Made by a program: the position numbers and the translations under genes. Shown piece by piece: positions 1-6,951 of a DNA stretch of 9,861 nucleotides (the first letter of the stretch is position 1; the number at the start of each line of letters is the position of its first letter). This stretch comes from Candidatus Cloacimonadota bacterium (GTDB lineage Bacteria; Cloacimonadota; Cloacimonadia; Cloacimonadales; Cloacimonadaceae). The stretch spans positions 1 through 9,861 of the forward strand of contig JALOBM010000069.1 in NCBI GenBank assembly GCA_023228285.1, written 5' to 3'. The notes below the pieces were generated by a model, which was not told where the DNA came from, did no database searches, and saw only the letters and a program-made list of their open reading frames with translations.

Positions 1-231
1 ATTCGGTTTCGAAAGCATATTTTAGTCGTTTCGCCCACTTTTTCACCTAACTCATGCGCTAACTCTTTGGAAATAGATCAGGTCAAAGTGAACAGTCTCT
101 TTTGTTGTCGAAACTATAGAGATGGATATCCAGGGTGGCTAAAACTCTAGTACATAGTTTTGGATAAATCCCCGCAATTACGATGTAAATCCCAAAAGCA
201 CAAGACAGGATAGCCTGGAGGGCGACAGTTA

Positions 232-273
232 GTAGCGAGGGTACATAGCGAAGCGGAACCCCTCGACGACTAC
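232..273. repeat. GC-rich imperfect hairpin
   Basis: GTAG-CGAGGG (232-241) can pair with CCCTCG (260-265) and CTAC (270-273), with a four-base ACGA bulge. TAGCGA occurs twice nearby (234-239 and 246-251). This segment is GC-richer than its surroundings and looks like a dispersed intergenic repeat unit, but only one copy lies in the window. Confidence 0.45.
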
Positions 274-358
274 GTTACAACACGCATAGATCCCTTCTTT
301 GGCGACATTTATATCCGATGTCGTTAATCCCCAAACATGCCCTTTGCTTTATCTTGAT

Positions 359-426
359 ATGAAGCAGATATCATCGGGTTATCATCGAGTGACGACTGCT
401 TTATAACAGCTTGATATCTGCTTCAT
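359..426. repeat. Exact 15-bp inverted repeat with nested repeats
   Basis: ATGAAGCAGATATCA (359-373) is repeated exactly as its reverse complement at 412-426, with a 38-base loop. Inside the loop GTTAT (378-382) pairs with ATAAC (403-407). TATCATCG occurs twice (369-376 and 380-387), and CTTGATAT occurs at 353-360 and 410-417. It lies 70 bases past the nitroreductase stop. No T-run follows on either strand, so a simple intrinsic terminator is unlikely. It could be an RNA-processing hairpin, an operator pair or a relic of a mobile element. Confidence 0.7.
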
Positions 427-495
427 CACTCCTTGAAGCACGGAGGATGAATAGCCAAATGGGGTTCATTCTTCAGGATAGTAAGGATATCGAGA

Positions 496-1056
496 TCAAT
501 CTGCTGTATTCCGATATATCACCATATCGTCTAAGGGCTGTCGTTTTGTGCTTCCGGCAAATCCTGACACGACTTTTCCCCACATGCTTTTCTCATCTTT
601 GGGATAGCCAAAAGGTGATATAGCCACAATTCTCCACGACCTCGGAATTTCCAGATACTTCGCCAGGATTTTCTCGGAAAAGGCAGCCATCCAACAGGAG
701 CCTATACCCATCTCCCAAGCGCATAACATCATCTGTTGAAAGGAGATAGCTGTATCCACCAGGTAGTAATCCTGCCCATTCACGCGCATGTTCTTCTTGG
801 TGTCGGCACAGGCTACGATCACGCAGGGAGCATCCTTTACAAAGAAATTGCTAAGCCCTATCAATCCTGTTTTTTTCACCAGTGCCTTGATCTGAGCGGG
901 ATTGGTTAAAACTATATAGCGCCAGGGTTGACGGTTTTGCGCTGAAGGTGCCATGCGTCCGGCTTCCAGGATTTTATCCAGCGCTTCAGAGGGGATGGGA
1001 TCGGGCTTGAAATCTCGCACACTGTAGCGAGTGGAGATTAATTCCATAAAGGACAT
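496..1056 (-). CDS. Nitroreductase-family FMN oxidoreductase
   Basis: This is a small nitroreductase-fold flavoprotein, 186 residues, usually an FMN-binding homodimer that uses NAD(P)H. Visible elements are the N-terminal FMN phosphate-binding segment STRYSVRDFK (8-17), APSAQNRQPWRY (36-47), the central helix VDTAISFQQMMLCAWEMGIG and the C-terminal ISPFGYP. It lies six bases after mocA, and its Shine-Dalgarno GGAGG (1067-1071) is embedded in the last codons of mocA, so it is probably the last gene of the operon. The family covers nitro-, flavin-, enone- and dehalogenating reductases, so the substrate cannot be named. A role as an NAD(P)H-linked partner or in reducing an unsaturated pathway intermediate is possible but only inferred from position. 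Nearby starts are poorer: the second ATG at 1047 has no ribosome site. Confidence 0.88.
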   Translation of the reverse strand: MSFMELISTRYSVRDFKPDPIPSEALDKILEAGRMAPSAQNRQPWRYIVLTNPAQIKALVKKTGLIGLSNFFVKDAPCVIVACADTKKNMRVNGQDYYLVDTAISFQQMMLCAWEMGIGSCWMAAFSEKILAKYLEIPRSWRIVAISPFGYPKDEKSMWGKVVSGFAGSTKRQPLDDMVIYRNTAD

Positions 1057-1062
1057 AAGTGC

Positions 1063-1599
1063 TTATCCTCCAATATCCTGATAACGGATGAGGTCATCCA
1101 GGGTGTTGATGTTCTGTATAATGCCGGGATCGTCCACCGCCACTATCACGGTACCTACTCCGCTGTGGCGCAATACTTCACGTAGAGTTTCATAAACCGG
1201 ATTGTGGATATCCAGTCCCGCCGGGATCAATATCGGATGACCCCGCCTGCCGATGTATTCCGGCTTTATGATGCAATCTGGATTCTGTATGGCAGTCTCG
1301 ATCAATATACTTACCGTAGAGCTCTGTACCATGGGATGATCCACCGGCCAGATCAGATAATACGCAAATTCTTTCTTGATCCCGGCAATAGTGATCCTGA
1401 GAGAATCCAGCATTGAAGAGGTATCCAGATCTTTGGCCAGAACTATATTATGCAAACCCACATCCAACAGGCTTTTGCTGATCTTTTGCGAAAACAGCAG
1501 GCCACCTATCTTCGCTTCAGACTTTGGCATACCAAATCTGGAACCATTGCCTGAAGCGAGAATGATGGTGCAGAAATCAGAGAGAGTTAAATTCTTCAA
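1063..1599 (-). CDS. mocA: MocA/MobA-like molybdopterin nucleotidyltransferase
   Basis: This is an NTP-transferase-3 family protein that would attach CMP (less likely GMP) to molybdopterin to make the dinucleotide cofactor of the hydroxylase encoded upstream. Marks are the N-terminal nucleotide-binding loop LASGNGSRFGMPK, WPVDHPM (the Mg-binding Asp of PVDxP), and GRRGHPILIP, typical of MocA-like proteins. The end resembles E. coli YgfJ, which lies in the equivalent E. coli region. No ATG exists before the nucleotide loop. I chose TTG 1599, which gives 178 residues and a 23-base overlap with the PLP gene; an in-frame TTG at 1632 is possible (189 residues, 56-base overlap). AAGG only three bases before 1599 is weak, so the start is uncertain. 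A link to XdhA maturation is inferred from position. Confidence 0.85.
   Translation of the reverse strand: MKNLTLSDFCTIILASGNGSRFGMPKSEAKIGGLLFSQKISKSLLDVGLHNIVLAKDLDTSSMLDSLRITIAGIKKEFAYYLIWPVDHPMVQSSTVSILIETAIQNPDCIIKPEYIGRRGHPILIPAGLDIHNPVYETLREVLRHSGVGTVIVAVDDPGIIQNINTLDDLIRYQDIGG
1067..1071 (-). promoter_or_regulatory. Shine-Dalgarno of the nitroreductase gene, inside mocA
   Basis: GGAGG lies ten bases before ATG 1056 and overlaps the Gly-Gly codons and stop of mocA, tying translation of the two genes together. Confidence 0.6.
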
Positions 1600-3022
1600 T
1601 TGCCTTATCGAGCTCTTCCAGGTTGTTTTCAAAGGTTTCTGTCCAATACGAGGGATCCCATTGCTTTAGGATTTCCTCATAAGTCTTGCCCTGTTGCTCC
1701 ACCCAAGTGTAATATTTTAGATTGTGGATGCGTTTTTTATCTTGGTAAGACAGCTCCAGGAAGTTGTCATAGCTTTGAGCATATAAGCAGGCTTCGTTGT
1801 CCAATGCGGCTTGTAGAGAGTTGTAATCGCCCTTCAGATTGTGTTGCTCGGCAATCCTGCTCTCGTACATGCCGGCGGAATCCGTGAAACAAGTGAAGAT
1901 CACATCATCTTCGTTGTATTCAAAGTATTTTGCCATCTTGATACAAGCCAGCAGATTTGCGATTGAGGATATGCCCAACAACTGGAGCTTGTTCACCAAA
2001 GCCTCGTTAATTCCCTTGGCAATAAGGGCTTTCTTTCCTTCTTCTTCATTGAACAGGCGCAAGAGACGCATGCAATCTTCATCTCTAATGGCAGCAACTG
2101 CATCGGTATTGCGAACATTGTGTATCCAAGGGACGTGTTTGTCTCCGATCCCTTCAATGCGATGACCACCGAAACCGTTATTTAACAGAGTGGGACATTC
2201 AAAAGCTTCTGCGGCGGTTGTTTTCATCATAGGATGGATAGTTTTCAGATAGTCACCCGCTGCAATGGTTCCTGCAGAACCAGTGGAACTCACATATCCA
2301 GAGAGACGGTTGCCTTGTTTCTTGATCATATCATATACTTCTTCAATGGCGTTACCGGTTACATGGTAGTGCCAGAAGCTATTGCCAAATTCGTCGAACT
2401 GGTTTAGAATTATGTATTGAGGATCCGGTCTCAATTCGCCACATTTGTCATAGATTTCCTTAACGTTCGATTCGCATCCGGGAGTGGCAAAGACCTCGGC
2501 TCCAATCTCATGCAGCCAGTCAAAGCGCTCCTGACTCATCTCTTCGGGAAGAATCGCCACTGAAGGGCATGCCAGTAATGCACAATCGAAAGCTCCGCCA
2601 CGACAATAGTTACCTGTGGAAGGCCATACAGCTTTGTGAATTTCGGGGTCGAACGTTCCACTTACCAAGCGCGGTGCCAGACATCCGTAAGCCGCGCCTA
2701 CCTTGTGCGCTCCGGTAGGGAAGTATTTACCCACAAGGCCAATAATCCTGGCCTTTACGCCGGAAATCTCCGGGGGTAGTTCCAAAAAATTCGGTGTTCC
2801 AAAGAGGCCGGTATCGATATTGTTCTTCCAGGTAATGCGAAATAAGTTCAAGGGATTTATATCCCACAAACCAATGGGTTTTATCCTGTCTTTTATTCCC
2901 TGAGGTATGGTCTCAGGATATATTTGCTGACTGATGGTGGGGAGGATGATTCCTCTTTGTTTGCATCTAGCAGCGTTTTTAGCTGCGATACTCCTGTTTA
3001 TTGTTGTAATCAGTTTTGGCAT
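1577..3022 (-). CDS. Fold-type II PLP-dependent enzyme (beta-subunit-like, COG0031-like)
   Basis: This 481-residue PLP enzyme is related to the cysteine synthase / tryptophan synthase beta / threonine dehydratase fold. The probable Schiff-base lysine is K107 in PTGAHKVGAA, close to the HK arrangement of TrpB-like enzymes. Other marks are PSTGNYCRGGA (134-144), a phosphate-clamp loop SSTGSAGT (245-252) and EGIGDKHVPW (290-299). About 100 residues beyond the usual core follow at the C-terminus, rich in Tyr, Trp, Glu and Lys, with no recognised domain. The ATG at 3022 has AGGAG five bases upstream and lies 23 bases after ygeW. It takes the place held by ygeX (diaminopropionate ammonia-lyase) in E. 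coli but is longer and does not look like YgeX. It resembles proteins often named PLP-dependent protein subunit beta in anaerobes. I infer an elimination or deamination of an amino-acid product of the pathway; the substrate is unknown. Confidence 0.88.
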   Translation of the reverse strand: MPKLITTINRSIAAKNAARCKQRGIILPTISQQIYPETIPQGIKDRIKPIGLWDINPLNLFRITWKNNIDTGLFGTPNFLELPPEISGVKARIIGLVGKYFPTGAHKVGAAYGCLAPRLVSGTFDPEIHKAVWPSTGNYCRGGAFDCALLACPSVAILPEEMSQERFDWLHEIGAEVFATPGCESNVKEIYDKCGELRPDPQYIILNQFDEFGNSFWHYHVTGNAIEEVYDMIKKQGNRLSGYVSSTGSAGTIAAGDYLKTIHPMMKTTAAEAFECPTLLNNGFGGHRIEGIGDKHVPWIHNVRNTDAVAAIRDEDCMRLLRLFNEEEGKKALIAKGINEALVNKLQLLGISSIANLLACIKMAKYFEYNEDDVIFTCFTDSAGMYESRIAEQHNLKGDYNSLQAALDNEACLYAQSYDNFLELSYQDKKRIHNLKYYTWVEQQGKTYEEILKQWDPSYWTETFENNLEELDKAIEEFNSL

Positions 3023-3045
3023 CCATTCTCCTATTCTGAAATTAT

Positions 3046-4224
3046 CTAGTATGGCACAGGGGATGATAAGAAATCCAGCGTTTTAACCACATCCCGCACT
3101 TTGCTGTTGAAGATCATCGCGGCGATCACAAAAGGCTTGTATCCCGCTTCCTGATAGGTGTGCAGACGGTAGCGCTCGAACACGCTTTTGGCCACTTCAC
3201 CTCTCTCGCAGCTCACACCGCTGATATCTGCGGGCAAACAGTGCTCATAGAGTGCATTCCCACCTTTGGTAAGCTTCATCATATCCTCGGAGCATTCCCA
3301 ATCCATGTGGCGCTTGTTTTCTGCCAGACAATGCAGTTCAAGATCCTTCAGACCTTGCTTGTCGCCTTGTTTCAGGAGCTCGGTACGGCGTTTCATCACA
3401 GTCATCGGTGCCCAGGATTTGGGATAGACCACATCAGCGTCCTTAAAAGCTTCAGCCATGGAATGCACGTGGCTGAAAGACCCTCCGCTCTCTTTGGCAA
3501 AAGCTTTGGCGCTGTCCAGAGTTTCCGGCAACAGATCATAGCCCTCAGGATGGGCAAGTACCACATCCATACCAAAGCGAGTCATCAGATTGATCACGCC
3601 TTGAGGAACAGAGAGGGGTTTGCCATAGGACGGTGAATATGCCCAGCTCATGGCGATCTTCTTACCTTTAAGCGAATCCCAACCGCCAAAATAGTCCTTT
3701 AGCTTCAAGAGATCAGACAGGCTTTGGGTGGGGTGATCCAGATCGCACTGAAGGTTTACCAAAGTGGGACGCTGTGCCAATACGCCATTGGCATAGCCTT
3801 CGCTAACGGCATCGGCAACTTCTTTCATATAGCTATGCCCTTCACCTGGATACATATCGTCTCGAATGCCTATCACTTCTGTAAGAAATGAGATCATGCT
3901 GGCAGTTTCACGCACCGTCTCACCATGGGCGATCTGGGATTTCACTTCATCCAGTTCGGACAAAGCCAGTCCCAAGCCATTCACAGCCGAAGCAAAGCTG
4001 AAACGCGTGCGTGTGCTATTGTCTCTGAAGATAGAGATGGCCAAACCATAGTCGAATATCTTCCAAGGTTTCTTTGCTCTGTGCATCTGTTGTAAAATCT
4101 CGGCAACCAACATCACTGCCTTCAGATTGTCCACGCTGTTTTCCCAAGTGAGCAGGAAATCCTGTCCATAGAGGCTGGTCTTCAGCTTTTCCAGTTCTTG
4201 CAGTTTGTTACTTATCTCGCACAT
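3046..4224 (-). CDS. ygeW: YgeW-type knotted carbamoyltransferase
   Basis: This aspartate/ornithine-carbamoyltransferase-family protein is of the YgeW type, 392 residues from the chosen start (about 396 in E. coli). It likely works on a ureido compound, reversibly forming carbamoyl phosphate; the amine partner is not settled by sequence. Visible marks are FRDNSTRTR (66-74), whose STRTR binds carbamoyl phosphate, SQIAHGETVRETA (96-108), HPTQ (164-167), SWAYSPSYGKPLSVPQG (193-209, a YgeW signature), KSWAP (269-273) and HCLPADISG (328-336). I chose ATG 4224 because AGAGG lies eight bases upstream; the upstream in-frame ATGs at 4257 and 4251 lack such a site and fall inside or at the end of xdhC. 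With this start the gap to xdhC is 19 bases. Beside a hydantoinase-like enzyme, a catabolic direction releasing carbamoyl phosphate is a reasonable inference. Confidence 0.93.
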   Translation of the reverse strand: MCEISNKLQELEKLKTSLYGQDFLLTWENSVDNLKAVMLVAEILQQMHRAKKPWKIFDYGLAISIFRDNSTRTRFSFASAVNGLGLALSELDEVKSQIAHGETVRETASMISFLTEVIGIRDDMYPGEGHSYMKEVADAVSEGYANGVLAQRPTLVNLQCDLDHPTQSLSDLLKLKDYFGGWDSLKGKKIAMSWAYSPSYGKPLSVPQGVINLMTRFGMDVVLAHPEGYDLLPETLDSAKAFAKESGGSFSHVHSMAEAFKDADVVYPKSWAPMTVMKRRTELLKQGDKQGLKDLELHCLAENKRHMDWECSEDMMKLTKGGNALYEHCLPADISGVSCERGEVAKSVFERYRLHTYQEAGYKPFVIAAMIFNSKVRDVVKTLDFLSSPVPY

Positions 4225-4232
4225 GTTTATTA

Positions 4233-4237
4233 CCTCT
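4233..4237 (-). promoter_or_regulatory. Shine-Dalgarno deciding the ygeW start
   Basis: AGAGG is eight bases before ATG 4224, in the short gap after the xdhC stop. It supports the 392-residue protein over the 403-residue form that would begin at 4257. Confidence 0.75.
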
Positions 4238-4243
4238 GATTTA

Positions 4244-4717
4244 TTAGTCATTATCATTGGGATACATAGTTTTAGCGGCTATCTCCACAGCATCCACAAT
4301 CTGTTGATATCCGGTGCAGCGGCAGAGATTGCCCTTCAGAGCCTGCCTGATCTCTGCTCGAGAGGGACGATGATTCTGCATTAGCAGGGCAAGTGCGCTG
4401 AGAACCATACCGGGAGTGCAGAAACCGCATTGAATGGCACCAGCATCCACAAAGGCCTGCTGTAAAGGATGCAGACTGCCATCGGAGGGACTGATGCCTT
4501 CGATACTGACTATCTCACAGCCCTCCACATCTTTGAGTATCAATCGGCAGCTGCGTTTTACCTCTCCGTTCACCAACACTGTACAGGAACCGCAAACTCC
4601 GATGTCGCAGCCGATTTTGGTGCCTGTAAGCCCCAGATCTTCTCGAAGAAAGGCAGAGAGCTTTTTATCTTGAAGGTCTTCAGGTATTGTATAGGTCTTT
4701 GTGTTTATGATAATCAT
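4244..4717 (-). CDS. xdhC: Xanthine-dehydrogenase-family 2Fe-2S subunit
   Basis: This is the small electron-transfer subunit of the molybdenum hydroxylase, 157 residues, the usual length for the family. An N-terminal plant-ferredoxin-like domain carries C37, C42, C45 and C57 (GCDIGVCGSC plus a later Cys) for the distal cluster. The C-terminal helical domain carries C97, C100, C132 and C134 (QCGFCTPGM and LCRCTGY) for the cluster next to the molybdenum centre. All eight cysteine ligands are present. The ATG at 4717 is preceded by GAGG five bases upstream and overlaps the end of xdhA by four bases, so the two subunits are probably made in step. Electrons would normally pass to an FAD subunit, which is not present here. 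The symbol follows E. coli naming, where XdhC is the iron-sulfur subunit. Confidence 0.95.
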   Translation of the reverse strand: MIIINTKTYTIPEDLQDKKLSAFLREDLGLTGTKIGCDIGVCGSCTVLVNGEVKRSCRLILKDVEGCEIVSIEGISPSDGSLHPLQQAFVDAGAIQCGFCTPGMVLSALALLMQNHRPSRAEIRQALKGNLCRCTGYQQIVDAVEIAAKTMYPNDND

Positions 4718-6951
4718 GGTTTCCTCAGCTTAATCGGTTGATCCGTAAATCGCTTTCCGGTAGCCCTGTAAATGGCGTTGGCAACTGCGGGAGCTGTGAT
4801 CTCCAAGGTCGGCTCCCCGATGCCTTTTGCCTTTGAGGGAGAGCAAGGATCGGGATTCTCCACTATTATGGCCGTCATCTCAGGTAGATCCGTGGCACGC
4901 ATCACCCTGTATTGATGCAGGTTTTCAGCAGTCACGGCACCGTCTTTCAGCGCTAATTCTTCAAAGAGTCCGTATCCTGCCCCCATAACCATCCCGCCAT
5001 AGATTTGGCCCTTCACCATTGCTGGATTGATCGCCTTGCCTACATCGTGAGAAGCCACCATATTCAACAGCGTTACTTTCCCGGTTTTGGCATCCACCTC
5101 CAACTCCACTGCCTGACAGCCATAAACCCAGGTGAAATAGGCATTACCATGGCCTGTATCTTCATCCCAACTTACTCTGGGCGCTTGAAATACACCAAAA
5201 GCATAGGGATAGATCTGTTCGCTGTAACACAGTCTGATAGCTTCATTCCAAGTACAGATCACAAGTCCGCTTTCATCCAGTATGTTGCCTTCGCAAAAAT
5301 GAACTGCTTTCTGCTGCAGATGTTTTTCCAAGGCTTCGGAGATGATGCTTTTCAATATCCTGGCTGCATTGGTGGTTGCCCCGCCGCCCATTAGTGTTCC
5401 TCGGGATGCAACCGTGGTGCCACCATCCGGGATGTTTGAGGTGGAAGGCATCCTATAACGTATGCGGGACAGGGGAAGTCCCAGCTCTTCAGCGGCAATC
5501 AGAATCATAGCACTCTCGGCACCCTGTCCGTTCTCGTGTACTCCCGTTTCCAAGAGCACGCTGCCATCTGGCTGCACATTGATGATGGCACTATTGAAAT
5601 CCACGCCTTCCGCACCCAGGCTCATGCCCCGGTAAGAAATGGCATAGCCGATGCCATACCATTTATCCAGATTGGGATCGCCAAAACTGCAGCGTTCACG
5701 TTTAGCTTTGTAATCTATCTCACGTAAAACATTATCCATCACTTCATTGAGGGATACCACGTGGTTTTCCAAGACCTGATTGGTAACCGTTACAGAACCT
5801 TGACGCACCATATTGATGCGTCTGAATTCCATCTCATCTATAGCCAACTTTTCTGCCGCAATCTCCACCAATTGCTCGATAGCCCAATTAACCTGTGGAG
5901 AGCCAAAGCCGCGGAAAGCTCCGGTAAATATGTTGTTTGTATATACTCCGTAAACATCACAATGCACGTTGGGCACTTCGTAGCAACCGCAGCATTGCAC
6001 GGTGGAACGCCATGTAACCCAGGGAGTAACGCTGCAATATGCTCCGCTGTCCGCCAGCATGCGCACTTTCACAAATGTAATCCTGCCATCGCACTTTACA
6101 CCCATCCGGTATTGCATCTTGTAAGGATGGCGTTTATAGCTTTCCCGCATACTCATTTCCCGGCTGTAGGTCAGTTTCACTGGCCTCCCGGTAAGAAATG
6201 CGCAGAGAGCAGCCCGGGCGCAAACCAGCGCGGCAGTATCGTCTTTGCCTCCAAAACCACCGCCCATAGGCACTGTCTTCACCTCCACATCCTTCAATTC
6301 CCAACCCAGAGTGGATGCCACAAATCGGCGGGTACTGAAGGGATGTTGCATGCTGCCAATCACTTCCATCACTCCATCCGGACGCTGGTAACAGAGCGAC
6401 GCCTCCGGTTCCAAATATGCGTGTTCTACGTGTGATGTATTGAATTCCTGGTCGAAAACGATATCGGCTTCCTGCTCTCCGGTTTCAATATCACCAGTTC
6501 TAATCCGATGGTAATTGCAGATATTGCTGCCATGCTCCGGATTTATCAATTCCGCATCCGGCAGTAATGCTTCCTCTGCAGTGTACAAAGCAGGCCGCTG
6601 CTGAAGCTCCAGCTTGATCCTGGCAGATGCCGCCAAAGCTTGTTCCCGGCTTTCCGCCACCACCAGCGCGATCACATCCCCCGTACTGCGTATGCGTTTG
6701 TGCACCAGCGTGGGATAATCTGGGATGATCTGCCCAAACTTGATCTTCCCGGGAATGTCGGTAGCAGTCACCACCCTGATTACTCCAGGCATGTTTTGGG
6801 CTTCGCTGCAATCGATCTGCTTCAGATAAGCGCTTGCCACCGGGGAATGCAGGGGAACCGCATGCAGCATGTATGGCATGCTGTAATCATCGGCATACTT
6901 GGCTTTCCCGGTCACTTTGGCATAGGCATCGTTTCTATATGCTTTTTCCAT
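4714..6951 (-). CDS. xdhA: Xanthine-dehydrogenase-family molybdenum-binding subunit
   Basis: This is the large catalytic subunit of a molybdenum hydroxylase, 745 residues from the chosen start. It binds the molybdopterin-cytosine-dinucleotide-type cofactor and hydroxylates (or reduces) an N-heterocycle, probably a purine. Visible elements in order are the N-terminal domain opening with VTGKAKYADD, HVEHAYLEPE (174-183), GGGFGGKDD (230-238), AFRGFG with R347, the cofactor loop ENGQG (473-477), a second glycine-rich loop SRGTLMGGGATTNAA, and KGIGEP with the catalytic-base glutamate E713. I chose ATG at 6951 over an in-frame TTG at 7002 because AGGA sits six bases before the ATG and homology begins just after it. 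This leaves a 40-base overlap with the amidohydrolase gene. The stop overlaps the next start by four bases (ATGA). It forms a complex with the downstream 2Fe-2S subunit. No FAD subunit is encoded in this window. Confidence 0.93.
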   Translation of the reverse strand: MEKAYRNDAYAKVTGKAKYADDYSMPYMLHAVPLHSPVASAYLKQIDCSEAQNMPGVIRVVTATDIPGKIKFGQIIPDYPTLVHKRIRSTGDVIALVVAESREQALAASARIKLELQQRPALYTAEEALLPDAELINPEHGSNICNYHRIRTGDIETGEQEADIVFDQEFNTSHVEHAYLEPEASLCYQRPDGVMEVIGSMQHPFSTRRFVASTLGWELKDVEVKTVPMGGGFGGKDDTAALVCARAALCAFLTGRPVKLTYSREMSMRESYKRHPYKMQYRMGVKCDGRITFVKVRMLADSGAYCSVTPWVTWRSTVQCCGCYEVPNVHCDVYGVYTNNIFTGAFRGFGSPQVNWAIEQLVEIAAEKLAIDEMEFRRINMVRQGSVTVTNQVLENHVVSLNEVMDNVLREIDYKAKRERCSFGDPNLDKWYGIGYAISYRGMSLGAEGVDFNSAIINVQPDGSVLLETGVHENGQGAESAMILIAAEELGLPLSRIRYRMPSTSNIPDGGTTVASRGTLMGGGATTNAARILKSIISEALEKHLQQKAVHFCEGNILDESGLVICTWNEAIRLCYSEQIYPYAFGVFQAPRVSWDEDTGHGNAYFTWVYGCQAVELEVDAKTGKVTLLNMVASHDVGKAINPAMVKGQIYGGMVMGAGYGLFEELALKDGAVTAENLHQYRVMRATDLPEMTAIIVENPDPCSPSKAKGIGEPTLEITAPAVANAIYRATGKRFTDQPIKLRKP

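Larger units (their letters stand above)
1..495. other. Intergenic stretch after the operon, no convincing gene
   Basis: I find no complete gene here. On the plus strand, positions 1-150 are open in frame 1 up to a TAG, and on the minus strand a frame is open from about 81 down to 1 (reading SKELAHELGEKVGETTK). Neither has a recognisable family or a good start, so a fragment of a gene to the left cannot be ruled out. The stretch contains a 10-bp palindrome TGGATATCCA (123-132), a GC-rich hairpin-forming part (232-273), a small stem CGACAT/ATGTCG (303-323) and the large inverted repeat listed separately. No hairpin followed by a T-run is visible downstream of the nitroreductase gene. Confidence 0.5.

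Noticed and set aside
1..150. Open frames at the left edge (plus frame 1; minus frame reading SKELAHELGEKVGETTK)
   Set aside because: They are short, have no start with a ribosome site and no recognisable family; they may be chance or a fragment that cannot be judged from this window.
303..323. CGACAT/ATGTCG stem as a terminator
   Set aside because: The stem is six base pairs and no T-run follows on either strand.
411..623. Plus-strand 70-residue reading frame with GGAGG near an internal ATG at 447
   Set aside because: Most of it is antisense to the well-supported nitroreductase gene and the protein has no recognisable motif. The GGAGG-ATG spacing is almost zero.
3160..3636. Plus-strand 158-residue frame
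   Set aside because: It is antisense to the conserved ygeW sequence and has no motif; it is a shadow of strong codon use in the real gene.
4225..4257. Longer ygeW start at ATG 4257 or 4251
   Set aside because: These starts lack a ribosome site and fall within or at the stop of xdhC; ATG 4224 has a strong one.
5761..6435. Plus-strand 224-residue frame
   Set aside because: Although long, it is antisense to the core of xdhA and is His/Ala-rich with no domain.
6500..6811. Minus-strand 103-residue frame
   Set aside because: It lies wholly inside xdhA in another frame, with low-complexity composition and no family signal.
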